64,000 bases of DNA from Doris montereyensis (Eukaryota > Mollusca > Gastropoda > Nudibranchia > Dorididae). Location: positions 137,501 through 201,500 of the forward strand of contig JAXRKP010000457.1 of assembly GCA_037039925.1 (NCBI GenBank). The letters are read 5' to 3'. The notes beneath the pieces were generated by a model. That model was not told where the DNA came from. It saw only the letters and a list, made by a program, of their open reading frames with translations, and made no database searches. Both the position numbers and the translations under genes were made by a program. Positions 46,501 to 56,363 of this stretch are shown piece after piece (within the stretch, counting starts at the first letter, position 1; each line of letters begins with the position of its first letter).

Positions 46501-49500
46501 TCACACACAAAGGCACATAACGATGATTAACATGTGTACTAAACATACCGCTAAACCCAGTTTTATCTGCTTTAGAAAATTAACCAAATCACAATCATTA
46601 CAATGTCTGTTTTCCCAGCAAGTTGGGCGAATGTGTTTTTGACTGTATCTATTTTCATATCTTTCACCAGTTTTTATTCATCCCCAAAAGTGGTAGTGTT
46701 CTGATAGTCATGGCAAACATTTGAAAGTAAAATACTTTTGTCCATAAAATAAATAAAAATGTTTGAAAGATGATGATAATATTGATGTATTATGTTGGAG
46801 TATAAAGCAATGTGGATTGTGTAAATAGAAGGACACACACACATACACCCACACACACACCTATACATACATTCACACCTACACACACACACACACACAA
46901 ATACTCAAACGCATACTGAACATTTTTTATTTTTGAATTTAATGTGATGGAAATAATTTTAGCTTCTTCTCTCATTTTGTTCTATCTATCATGACCAAAA
47001 CATTCATCATTGTCATTGATCATCATCATTATCATCATCATCATCATCATCATCATCAACTGCATACCCCATAAGGACGTTGCATCCCTGACAGCACCTC
47101 TGCATGTCTCTGTGTCCAGTGCCATTCCTCCAGCCTCTGTTATCGTTTTTTCAAATACTTCCTCTACCTCTTCCTCTATATTATTATCTTTCTCCCATTT
47201 TCGACATGACTTTTCTCTCTTTCTGTTCCCACTCATTTTATCTTCCAAAATCATCCTTCCTGGACCTTCATGTCGTTTGACGTGGCCAAAGTGTTTTAGG
47301 TTTTGAGCTGTGACAAACCGTTCCAGCCAACCTTCCTTCCTTAACTTTCAACTTTCTCCAATGGAATGGAATGGAATGGATGTTCTGGTTCTGTGTACAG
47401 TCCATGACATTTGAAGGGTTTTGCTGTAGCATTGGTACTTCATAGTCGTTTAGATGTGATTTACATTTGAAGGGTTTTGCTGTAGCATTGGTACTGCATA
47501 GTCGTTTAGATGTGATTTACATTTGAAGGGTTTTGCTGTAGCATTGGTACTTCATCATCGTTTTGATGTGATTTACATTTGAAGGGTTTTACTGTAGCAT
47601 TGGTACTTCATAGTCGTTTAGATGTGATTTACATTTTATGGGGTTTTTGTAGCATTGGTACTTCATAGTCATTTTGATGTGATTTACAGTTTAAAAATTT
47701 ATTCTTTTTGCACACATCCCCTCCTACCCACCTTTCAGTTTAATTCAGGTTACCAGCCTACAGTCGGTGTGGATTATGGGTTCAAAGTGCAAGAAATTGG
47801 CGGAGTAGATTGTAAGTTTAACATGGTTGATAACATCAGTTTGGATTTGTGAGTCTGATGTCTATGTCTATGTCTATGTCTTATGTTCTAATCGTTCCAT
47901 GGTTTATACGTTTAAAATCTTATTGCATTGCAATGAATCTGAATTGATGTTTTGAACGACATTTTATGTAAACTCTAACTTGGCATTGGTGGCCGATTGG
48001 TCAGGCTGTCAGACATGGTATCGTGAGATCCTGGGTTCAAATCCTAACAAGGATAGGTCAGACGTTGTGTACCTTGAGAAAGACACTTAAAACGCGTTTA
48101 CCCACTCAACACAGGTGCAAATGGATACAAACACAAGTCTGTGAGAAAAAAAACCTCGTCAGACTAGCGTCCTGTGACTATCATTATCATCTGTTCCAGT
48201 TCCTGCTTTAGAAATCGGGATACGTTCCGGCTCTATGGGCCGTAATGGCCTTGAAGAAACTTTACTGCTATATTAATGGTCAGAGAACAATTTTCAGTCA
48301 TACCTGTTTCCATGGTAGTCATTGTACTGATGACATAATGAAAGAAAATATGAAAGAAATCATGAAATAATGAAAGAAAACACGGAATAATGAAAGACAA
48401 CATAAAACAATGAAAGACAACATGAAATATTGAAAGAAATGAAACAATGAAAGAAAACATGAAATAATGAAAGAAAACATGGAATAATGAAAAAAAATCT
48501 GAAATAATGAAAGAAAACATGAAATAATGAAAGAAAACATGAAATACTGAATGAAAATATGGAATAATGAAAGAAAATCTGAAGTAATGAAAGAAAACAT
48601 GAAATAATCAAAGAAAACATGAAATAATGAAAGAAAACATGAAATAATGAAAGAAAACATCCGGGCAGTGGACAGGTAAGCACCTGTATGAAGAGTAGAT
48701 GATCCAGCCCTCCACGAGTCTCCTGCTGTCTTGCAGGCGGGTCCTGGCCGACCAAAGGCTAAGGGAGTTAACCCTGACAGAAAACAACCTGCTGGCTTGC
48801 AGGCTGGTCTTGGTTGACTAAAGGCTAATGGAGTTAACCCTGACAGAAAATAACAACCTGCTGCCTTGCAGGCGGGTCTTGAATGACTAAAGGCTAAGGG
48901 AGTTAACCCTTTCAGAAAATAACAAGGCCTGGTAAGGGGGCTCAAGGTGGCAGCCCCACCATCTACCTAGGGTACAGTGGGCTAATCCCTTTCTTATCCA
49001 AAACCAAACAGATTCAGAGAAATAAATGTAATGTAACCGGCTTGATCTTTCAAAGACGAACTTGGAAACGAATACGGACTGTGATTTTTGGAACATGAAA
49101 TGTAAGGGCAATAAATGGAAAAGAGTTAGAATTAGTTGAAGAAATGGACAAATTCAAAGTAGATATTTTGGTCATTACAGAAACAAAGAAAAAAAGGATA
49201 AGGAATAGAAAATGTAGGACCGAATCATATTTTAATCTTCTCAGGAGTAGATGTCAAAGATAGCGCTAGAGCAGGAGTAGGCCTCCTAGTGCATAAAAGG
49301 CATGAAAAACTACTAGAAAGTTGGAAATTTATAAGCCCACGGCTATTAGCTGATGGACCAAACGAAGACGCAACTAAAGAAGAAAAAGATATCTTCGAAA
49401 AAACGATTTACAAATAGCTCCAGAAAATCTTAAACCCAAACAGGAACTTATGCTTTTAGGAGATTTAAAGCTAGAGTAGGCAGCAATGTAGAAACGTCAG

Positions 49501-52500
49501 GAGGAGTGATAGGTAAAGAAGGAGAGACAACAACTTCTCCAAATGAGAGAGAGACTAATAGATTTTTGCTTAAAGAATAACATGAAAATAGCAAACACCT
49601 TTTTTCCTCATAGAGATATCCACAAATATGCAAGAGTAAATGAAGACAGGTGAAACATCAATGATAGACTACATAATAGTTAGCAGCTCCCTTTTTACAG
49701 TACATTGATGCAAGAGTAAACAGAGGAGCAGAAATATTTAGTGATCATCACTTAGTGATTGCCGAAATGAGATTACTGACTGAAGAAAACAAACAGAACA
49801 GGAAAGAGAAGAAAGCTACTAAACTCAAAATAGAGGAACTAAATAGACCAGTAGTAAAACAGGTATACCAATCTAGGATAAAAATATTTATCAGGGAAAG
49901 ACAGATGATCTGAATGAGAGCACAATAGAAGAAAATTGGCAGATGTATAAAGAAACACTCCTCAGTTGTACTGAAGAGGTCTGTGGTAGGAAACAAATTG
50001 AAGGAGATAGGAAAAGAACAGCATGGTGGAATGAGAATGTCAAGATTAAGATCAAAGAAAAGAAGGATGCCTGGAAGAAATACTTGCAAACAAAGAGACT
50101 AGAGGATAGGATAGATTACATGAATAAAAGAACTATCGCCAAAGAGGAAGTGAGGAAAACAAAACAGGAACAATGGGAAGATTTTGGACAAAGACATCAA
50201 GAAAGCTATCAAGGAAATCAAAGGCTGTTCTGGGGGCAATAAAGAGCATTAGAAAGACCAAAGCATGCCCAATACGACAAATTAAAGATGCCAAAGGAGA
50301 AATATTGAAAGGAGACAGCGAAATCATGCGAACATGGAGAAAGCATTTTCAACAATTACATAATGTAGACATATCAATGGAAGAAATCCAAACAGCTATA
50401 AGAAAAGTGAAATTAGGAAAAGTCCCAGGAGCAGATCAAATTTATCCAGAAATGATTAAAAACCAAGGGAGACAGGCAGAAGATCAGATTGAAGAACATC
50501 AGAGTGAATTTAGACCAGGAAGAAGTGTACAAGACCAAATATTTACAATTAGACAAATGATAGAAAAATTCCTTGAGAGAAAACATGGACTTGCACCTGT
50601 GTTTTATTGACTTAGGAAAGGCATTTGACACTGTGAGGAGGGACAAACTATGGCATTCCTTAAAAGAATACAATGTAGAGCAAAATTTAATAGAAGCCAT
50701 TAAAAGTTTTTATAATAAACCAACATGTGCAGTGAGAGTAGCTGAAAACATATCTGCAGAATTTGATATAGATATAGGAGTAAGACAGGATTGTAACCTA
50801 AGTCCTCTTTTGTTTATCACATTTATGGATTCAGTCACAAATGCATTCTCACAAATGAAGAAAATGAATGTAGGTATGTGCAAGCTCAAACCAGTAAATG
50901 TATCAATGCTTTCATTTGCCGATCATTTAGTTCTGTTTGGAAAATCAGAAAGTGACTTTCAGTCGAATATCAACATTATGAACAATGGACTAAATAAAAG
51001 AGAAATGAGAATAAATGCCAAGAAAATCAAAACAATGCTAGTAACTAGGGAAGCTAAAACACAAAATCTTAAATTGGGCAGGAAGAGTTGAGAACAAGTT
51101 CAAAGCTACAATTACCTAGGAGTAATGATTAACTCAGAGGGAAAACTAAGAGAAGAAATCAGCCAGAGAATCAAAAAGGCATTTGTAGGTAAGCAAGAAT
51201 TGTCAAAAAAAACCAAAATGGCAGTATACAATACAGTTTATTGTACTACTCTCCTCTATGGCAGTGAAACCTGGACCTTAGACAGTAGAGAATACAGTAG
51301 AGTACAGGCAGCAGTAATGAAATATCTAAGAAGATTAGTAGGAAAACTAAAAGAGACAAAATTAAAAACACAACAATAAGAGATCAAACCAAAGCAGATG
51401 GCATACAAACTAAGATAGAAGCAAATCAATTGAGATGGTTTGGGCATGTAAACAGAATGAATGACAATAGAATAGCTAAATCAGTATACAGTGCTAAAGC
51501 CCAAGGTAAAAGACCAAAAGGCAGACCTCGGAGAAAGTGGGAAGAAAATATAAAAGAGGCATTGAAGAATAGCAAATTAACTTTTTTGGAAGGAAATAGA
51601 AAATGTCAGGACAGGGCATCCTGGAGAAAGATTATCTCGGGCATCTGAACCTATACACTAAAAGGTAGAATGGGAACTGATAAAGAAAGAAAGAAAGAAA
51701 GAAAACATGAAATAATGACAGAAAACATAAAATAAGGACAGAAAACATGAAATAATTGATAAACTTTTCTATTGTCTTGTTTTGTCTGTTTTGTTTGCTT
51801 GCTTGGATCATTTTTTTTTTTCATCTGTTTTTGAATGATTTAAAAAAAAACAACCTATTGAAATGATACATTTTATATTCTAATTTTTCGTTAATTTTTC
51901 CATTTGAAGTAAAGCGGAACAGTAACTCTTATTGACATTAATCTCTCTACTCCAGTAAGAGTTCACCTTTGGGATTTATCAGGCAGCAGTGAATTCTTTG
52001 ATGTACGAAATGAGTTGTACACAGGAAGTGATGCAATATTTGTGGTGTTTGACGTCACCAACACATTATCCTTTGAAGCCCTTGATCAGTGGATACGTGA
52101 AATAACCCGATACGCCAATGGCCATCCGGAGATTGTCATCGTTGGAAACAAGGTAGAGTTTGAGACAAGTGTGGCTTACATTAACGATAATGTGACCTTA
52201 CTTCAGGGAAGGATGTCCATACACACAGCTTACATATATTTTTTTAAATTGAGCAATGTTTACATCCTCAAGATTGACACACAGTTTACATATCTTTGTT
52301 AGATTGAGCAATGTTTACATCCTCAAGATTAACGTACAGTTTACATATCTTTGTTAAATTGAGCAATGTTTACATCCTCAAGATTAACGTACAGTTTACA
52401 TATCTTTGTTAAATAAGCAATGTTTACATCCTAAAGATTAACAATGTTTACATCCTAAAGATTAACACACAGTTTACATATCTTTGTTAAATGAGTTTAC

Positions 52501-55500
52501 AATCTTTGTTAAATGAGCATCCTAAAGATTAAACAATTGACTTTGATTGAATTTACCAGGTAATTGCAATTGTGTTCATCAATGTTTGTGTTTTGATTAA
52601 TAGTTTGTCTTCTGAAACAAATTTAATTTACATAAACTTCACTTGTTCATAGCAACTGTCTCATGTCAATTGCCCAACATTAAGCCACTTTTCCCTATAT
52701 AGAACAAATAATATGAAGTGAATGATCACATTGAACTGTCAAAAATGTCAATTAGTCTACACTGCCAATACAACACCAACTAGTTTGATAGAATGAAACA
52801 AAACATTGGTGGAAGACTTCATTTGATTCCCCTCATTATCGGCTAAATAGTGTGACTAAATAGAGTGTGACTAAATAGAGTGTGACTAGATAGAGCGTGG
52901 CTAAATAGACGTAAATAGAGAGTGACTAGATAGAGTGTGGCTAAATAGAGTGACTAAATAGAGTGTGACTAGAAATAGAGTGTGACTAAATAGAGTGACT
53001 AGATAGAGCGTGGCTAAATAGAGTGTGGCTAGATAGACTAAATAGAGTTTGACTAAATAGTGAGGTGGCTAAATAGAGTGTGACTAAATAGAGTGGTGAC
53101 TAAATAGAGTGTTGTTAAATAGAGTGTGACTAAATAGAGTGTGACTAAATAGAGTGTGACTAAATAGAGTGTTGTTAAATAGAGTGTGACTAAATAGAGT
53201 GTGACTAAATAGAGTGTGACTAAATAGAGTGTTGCTAAATAGAGTGTTGTTAAATAGAGTGTGACTAAATAGAGTGTGACTAAATAGAGTGTGACTAAAT
53301 AGAGTGTGCTAAATGAGTGTGACTAAATAGAGCTAAATAGAGTGTGGTAGAGTGTGACTAAATAGAGTGTGACTAAATAGAGTGTGACTAAATAGAGTGT
53401 GACTAAATAGAGTGTGGCTAAATAGAGACTAAATAGAGTGTGACTAAATGAGTGTGACTAAATAGAGTGACTAAATAGAGTGTGACTAAATAGAGTGTGG
53501 CTAAATAGAGTGTGGCTAAATAGAGTGTGACTAAATAGAGTGTGTAGAGTGTGGCTAAATAGAGTGTGACTAAATAGAGTGTGACTAAATAGAGTGTTGT
53601 TAATTGTCATCCCCTGTCATGTCAATGAATGTCTTTTAGTGGGGTATAGATGGCTGATGAAGCTGACATCAGGGAGAACAATTTGGAAATTGTTTTTATG
53701 AATGCCTTGTGGTAAAATTTTTTATATTGTAACAGCCTTGCTGTAGATTGTTTTCATAAAAGCCTGGCAAATATTTAAAAAAAAAATTATTCATAGTTTT
53801 TGTTAAATTATTTTGTTATTGCTTTTCACAGTTTTTATAAAAAATGTACTGTAGCTTGTTTTTACAAAGGTCTTAGCAAATTGTTTTTATAAAGGCTTTG
53901 CCATAACTTGTTTTCAACAAAAGCCTTTCGGTAAAGGGCTTTTCTCAAAACCTTTGCCATGAATAGTTTCTATGAATGCCTTCCCAGAAATTATATTTCT
54001 TAAAAGCTTTACTGTAAATTGTTTTTTTGATAAAACCTGACACAAGTTGTTGTTACTTCAAGAGTCTTACAATAAATTGATTGTTTTTGTTGTTGTGAAA
54101 GCCTTTCAACTAAAAGAACAACTAATTGCCTAATATGGCAATTCCTCATCCCGATTATAAACAATCTGAGGGTCGCAAGGTAATGTGGTAAACTAAAAAC
54201 TTATTCACTTTTGTTTTATTCTTCTTCTTTTTCTTTTATACATCTTTCTTTTGTCTTGCTATTTTCTCTTATTCTCCCTACTGAGATCACTGGATATGGT
54301 GTTCAAATTAAATGTCAATGAAACTGAAATATGCAACTAGGGTTCTTTAGGATGAGGTTGGGTTTAAAAAAATTATGTTTCTTAATTCAACCCTCAGTTT
54401 TCTTTTTTTGATGATTGAACTCTTTCCAGACTGACTTGAAACAGAAACGCGCTGTCACCTCAACGGAGGCAAAAAGTTTGCCCAGCAACACAAATACAAG
54501 TAAGATTTGATTAGCATGCTGTTCTTGTCTTGATATATCTATAAATGGACAGGCTATTTTTATTTTACTCTGAACGATAAAGAATTGAAACACCATTATG
54601 CAATTCTTTAAACCAAATGCCAAATTTAGAACTTAATGGTAGTATTTACTGTTCAACCCAGAGGTGCTGAATACATTAAGCAAGAATTAAATTAAAAAAG
54701 TAACAGATTAACCCAGGCAATGCTAGGGGCTACAGTTAGTATATGTTTTTATGTACATTTATGTTTAGGTTCAAACCAATGACCTTTGCAGTAGCACCTA
54801 ATTACCTTGCATTGAAGTAATTATACGCACTAAAAACTGTCCAATTTGCGTTTTTAATTGTTCATACCGCGTTTTCAGCTTCAAGGGGATATAATCTGCG
54901 GTGATACAAATGTTGTTGATTCAAGCCTATGATATCTCTACTTCTTCGTTTCCATAATAGCTGACCAACTCAATTCTTGAGCATTATTGGCAGCTCACAT
55001 ATTTTTACTGTAATCCAAGCTGTTAATCCAATTTTGGCTTTGAATGACGAGTTTAATTCTATTTTTAAAGTCTTCAGTGCTACAGCTGAGTTTGATTTCT
55101 GTTGGCAGTCCATAATCTAAGAATGGTTTTACGAAAACCTGGTAGCTCTTCCCTTTGACATGTTTAGAACAGCTGTCAAGATTTCTTCTAAGGAAGGCCA
55201 AAAGATGTTGTGTTCTTCATTTCTGCATAGTGCTCTATGTTGTTCTTTCTATAGCAATTTATTGTTGTTACTGTTACTCCTAAGTACTTTTTCTGTTATT
55301 TACATTGCAATTTATTGTTGTTATTGTTACTCCTAGGTACTTTTTTCTGTTATTTCCATTGCAATTTATTTTTGTTATTGTTACTCCTAGGTACTTTTTT
55401 CTGTTATTTCCATTGCAATTTATTGTTGTTATTGTTACTCATAGGTACTTTTTTCTGTTATTTCCATTGCAATTTATTGTTGTTATTGTTACTCATAGGT

Positions 55501-56363
55501 ACTTTTTTCTGTTATTTCCATTGCAATTTATTGTTGTTATTGTTACTCATAGGTACTTTTTTTCTGTTATTTACATTGCAATTTATTTTTGTTATTGTTA
55601 CTCCTAGGTACTTTTTTCTGTTATTTACATTGCAATTTATTGTTGTTATTGTTACTCAAAGGTACTTTTTTCTGTTATTTCCATTGCAATTTATTGTTGT
55701 TATTGTTACTCATAGGTACTTTTTTCTGTTATTTCCATTGCAATTTATTGTTGTTATTGTTACTCATAGGTACTTTTTCTGTTATTTACATTGCAATTTA
55801 TTGTTGTTATTGTTACTCATAGGTACTTTTTCTGTTATTTACATTGCAATTTATTGTTGTTATTGTTACTCATAGGTACTTTTTATGTTCTTTCCTTTGT
55901 TCATGTAACTACATATTGGTGTTTAACAAATGAAATTCTTTCCTCAGTTTTGTGTCTACTTATTCATTATTTAATAAATTGTTATTTTTTGCACTTAGAG
56001 TGTAACAAATATATTTGCCTCTTTTTAATTTGAGTTTTATCAAGGTCCATTTTCTTTCTTCGGGAAATTTAGTTGTGAAGATAAGTTTCTTGTTCAAAAA
56101 CACTAAACAAAGCCAAACTTCATTAAAAAATGTAAATCTCTTCATTTTGTTTTCCTAAATTCAAACATAATTATAACCAAACGTTGATTTTTTATCCCAG
56201 GTACTATGAGACATCTTCAGCCACGGGTGAAGGAGTGACAGAAATGTTTGTGGAACTGCTACAAACTGTCGGCAGCAAACAGTCCCAAGCTCGTAGGCCG
56301 AGTGGTGGTGTTCGGAAAGAGGCTCAAGCCAATGAAATTTATCGCAAACAATCTAGAAGTTGA
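43463..56363 (+). CDS. RabJ/DNAJC27-like small GTPase (six exons)
   Basis: A Ras-superfamily GTPase of about 223 residues. Exons: 43463-43531, 45370-45435, 47739-47811, 51923-52152, 54431-54500, 56201-56363 (stop TGA 56361-56363), all with GT..AG introns. G1 is GNANVGKT, switch I Thr lies in QPTVGVDY, G3 is WDLSG, G4 is NKTD split across the exon 4/5 junction and G5 is ETSSATGEG. The order IGNANVGKTCLIKHFCES, then PTVGVDYGFKVQ, then DVRNELY resembles DNAJC27 (RBJ), the RJL family. The C-terminal J domain of vertebrate DNAJC27 is absent, and there is no prenylation cysteine: the protein ends RKQSRS. One base is missing in exon 5 (A5 run 54472-54476). The gene is full of repeats: its introns hold six minisatellites, SINEs and a LINE. 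Confidence 0.87.
44447..45175. repeat. Dispersed direct repeat in GTPase intron 1
   Basis: The string caaaatgacaaggttttttg, ttcctatacttgtgtgcat, gtttacatgcaac at 44447-44510 recurs at 45098-45170 with few changes. The two copies are about 650 bases apart in the same orientation; the DNA between them shows no other similarity. Confidence 0.7.
45370..45435 (+). CDS. GTPase exon 2: P-loop
   Basis: Acceptor ttgttgcag; 22 codons reading VVGIGNANVGKTCLIKHFCE then SK; donor gtaaaa. It contains the Walker A / G1 motif GxxxxGKT that binds the nucleotide phosphates. Confidence 0.93.
45946..46045 (+). mobile_element. SINE-A tail fragment
   Basis: Block gaggtgattattcccacctg, ttggaaacgggataagctcc, cgtaattgccttgatggaac: the 3' end of SINE-A, in GTPase intron 2. 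A piece of the SINE-B-associated repeat lies at about 45540-45640. Confidence 0.65.
46334..46421. repeat. Tandem duplication, two copies of about 43 bp
   Basis: The unit gtttatgataacgaagac plus aacaagctggttcaaaaaca occurs twice head to tail with a two-base difference. Confidence 0.85.
46838..47060. repeat. CA and CAT microsatellites
   Basis: An imperfect (ac)n tract at 46838-46900 and a (cat)n tract at 47015-47060, in GTPase intron 2. Confidence 0.9.
47061..47335 (-). pseudogene. LINE ORF2 C-terminal fragment (minus)
   Basis: Minus frame: VTAQNLKHFGHVKRHEGPGR, then MILEDKMSGNRKREKSCRKW, then a conserved end with TITEAGGMALDTETCRGAVR. The FGHVxR...G.R....K block is the typical C-terminus of RTE-like ORF2 proteins. 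A related fragment flanks the hexamer tract at 61405-62290. Confidence 0.7.
47408..47690. repeat. Minisatellite, unit 56 bp, five copies
   Basis: Copies of catttgaagggttttgctgt, agcattggtacttcatagtc, gtttagatgtgattta start at 47408, 47464 and regularly after. The array ends about 50 bases before GTPase exon 3, leaving the acceptor tract intact. Confidence 0.9.
47739..47811 (+). CDS. GTPase exon 3: switch I
   Basis: Acceptor cacctttcag; reads FNSGYQPTVGVDYGFKVQEI, then GGVD plus one base; donor gtaagt. The Thr in PTVGVDY is the switch I residue that contacts magnesium and the gamma-phosphate. The VDYG sequence is shared with DNAJC27 (IDYG). Confidence 0.9.
47985..48265 (+). mobile_element. 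SINE-A, near full length
   Basis: The tRNA-like head has a box A (tggtggccgattggtcaggc) and a box B (gggttcaaatcc). The body reads gagaaagacacttaaaacgc, cacaggtgcaaatggatac, cgtcagactagcgtcctgtg, and the tail gaaatcgggatacgttccgg, ctctatgggccgtaatggcc, ttgaagaaacttta. This is the reference copy for the family, in intron 3 of the GTPase gene. Confidence 0.85.
48335..48660. repeat. Minisatellite, unit 20 bp
   Basis: About sixteen copies of aatgaaagaaaacatgaaat. The same unit resumes at 51690 after the LINE, so the LINE sits inside this array. Confidence 0.92.
48661..51690 (+). mobile_element. RTE-like LINE retrotransposon, decayed
   Basis: It starts with a 5' region (ccgggcagtggacaggtaag) containing about three repeats of a module of 60-70 bp built from gagttaaccctgacagaaaa, caacctgctgccttgcaggc and gactaaaggctaa. 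This is followed by an endonuclease, a reverse transcriptase and a C-terminal domain, and it ends in (gaaa)n, as short-tailed RTE elements do. It has the same orientation as the host gene and lies in intron 3. The upstream and downstream neighbours are both the 20-bp minisatellite, which shows the insertion point. Confidence 0.82.
49093..51648 (+). pseudogene. LINE ORF2: endonuclease and reverse transcriptase, broken
   Basis: The endonuclease part shows AINGKELELVEEMDKFKVDI, then LVITETKKK (catalytic Glu), a degenerate GDF.ARVG and SDHHLVIAEM (catalytic Asp-His). The RT part shows KLGKVPGADQIYPEMIKN, then SEFRPGRSVQDQIF with about 70 residues missing between them, CFIDLGKAFDTV, GVRQDCNLSPLLF (normally GVRQGC) and SFADHLVLFG where FADD is expected. 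The C-terminus has YGSETWTL, WFGHVNRM and GKRPKGRPRRKWEE. Frameshifts occur near 49470, 50600 and 51090 and after 51376. The Asp-to-His change in the active site and the internal deletion make it inactive whatever the status of the frameshifts. Confidence 0.85.
51690..51755. repeat. Right-hand remainder of the 20-bp minisatellite
   Basis: Units gaaagaaaacatgaaataat and gacagaaaacataaaataag continue the array of 48335-48660 on the far side of the LINE. Confidence 0.85.
51923..52152 (+). CDS. GTPase exon 4: switch II and G4 start
   Basis: Starts after the AG at 51921-51922, the only site that restores the exon 3 phase; the tract before it is poor in pyrimidines, so this border is less certain. 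Reads TLIDINLSTPVRVHLWDLSG, then SSEFFDVRNELYTGSDAIFV, then VFDVTNTLSFEALDQWIREI, and ends VIVGNK before gtagag. WDLSG is the G3 motif. Confidence 0.85.
52195..52545. repeat. Minisatellite, unit about 55 bp
   Basis: About five copies of agattaacgtacagtttaca, tatctttgttaaattgagca, atgtttacatcctca, decaying to the right. It begins about 40 bases after the exon 4 donor, in GTPase intron 4. Confidence 0.88.
52840..53605. repeat. Minisatellite, unit 15 bp
   Basis: About fifty copies of aaatagagtgtgact with variants gtggct, gttgct, gttgtt and single-unit deletions, in GTPase intron 4. Confidence 0.93.
53690..54115. repeat. Old, diverged minisatellite of about 35-40 bp
   Basis: Repeated theme: ttgtttttataaaggctttg, ccataacttg, with many substitutions (gttttcataaaagcctggca, gttttcaacaaaagcctttc, ttttttgataaaacctgac). 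It is much older than the arrays beside it. Confidence 0.65.
54431..54500 (+). CDS. GTPase exon 5 with one-base deletion
   Basis: Acceptor ctctttccag; reads TDLKQKRAVTSTEAK, completing NKTD. With six instead of five A at 54472-54476 it continues KFAQQHKYK and its end phase then fits exon 6 exactly (AA + G). As written it shifts frame and would destroy the G5 motif. Confidence 0.88.
54985..55205 (-). pseudogene. LINE reverse transcriptase thumb fragment (minus)
   Basis: The minus frame reads LRRNLDSCSKHVKGKSYQVF, then VKPFLDYGLP. This matches the FLRRNL..C...VK..AY..LVRP.LEYASP motif of many LINE proteins of the CR1/Jockey/L2 type, distinct from the RTE-like element above. Only about 65 residues remain. 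Confidence 0.6.
55245..55885. repeat. Minisatellite, unit 54 bp, about twelve copies
   Basis: The unit is cattgcaatttattgttgtt, attgttactcctaggtactt, ttttctgttatttc. Because 54 is divisible by three, all frames stay open with an 18-residue hydrophobic period. This is not a gene. It lies in GTPase intron 5. Confidence 0.95.
56201..56363 (+). CDS. GTPase exon 6: G5 motif and C-terminus
   Basis: Acceptor tttttatcccag; reads YYETSSATGEGVTEMFVELL, then QTVGSKQSQARRPSGGVRKE, then AQANEIYRKQSRS and TGA. ETSSATGEG is the G5 guanine-binding motif. The tail is short and basic, with no cysteine and no J domain. Confidence 0.92.

Noticed and set aside
47985..48060. Possible tRNA genes (also at 56800, 60810, 62340)
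   Set aside because: Box A and box B are present, but no cloverleaf with a proper anticodon stem is followed. The sequences are heads of SINE copies with SINE bodies attached.
55245..55885. Regular spaced 54-bp repeats that could resemble a CRISPR array
   Set aside because: The units are contiguous with no unique spacers, and the context is a eukaryotic intron.
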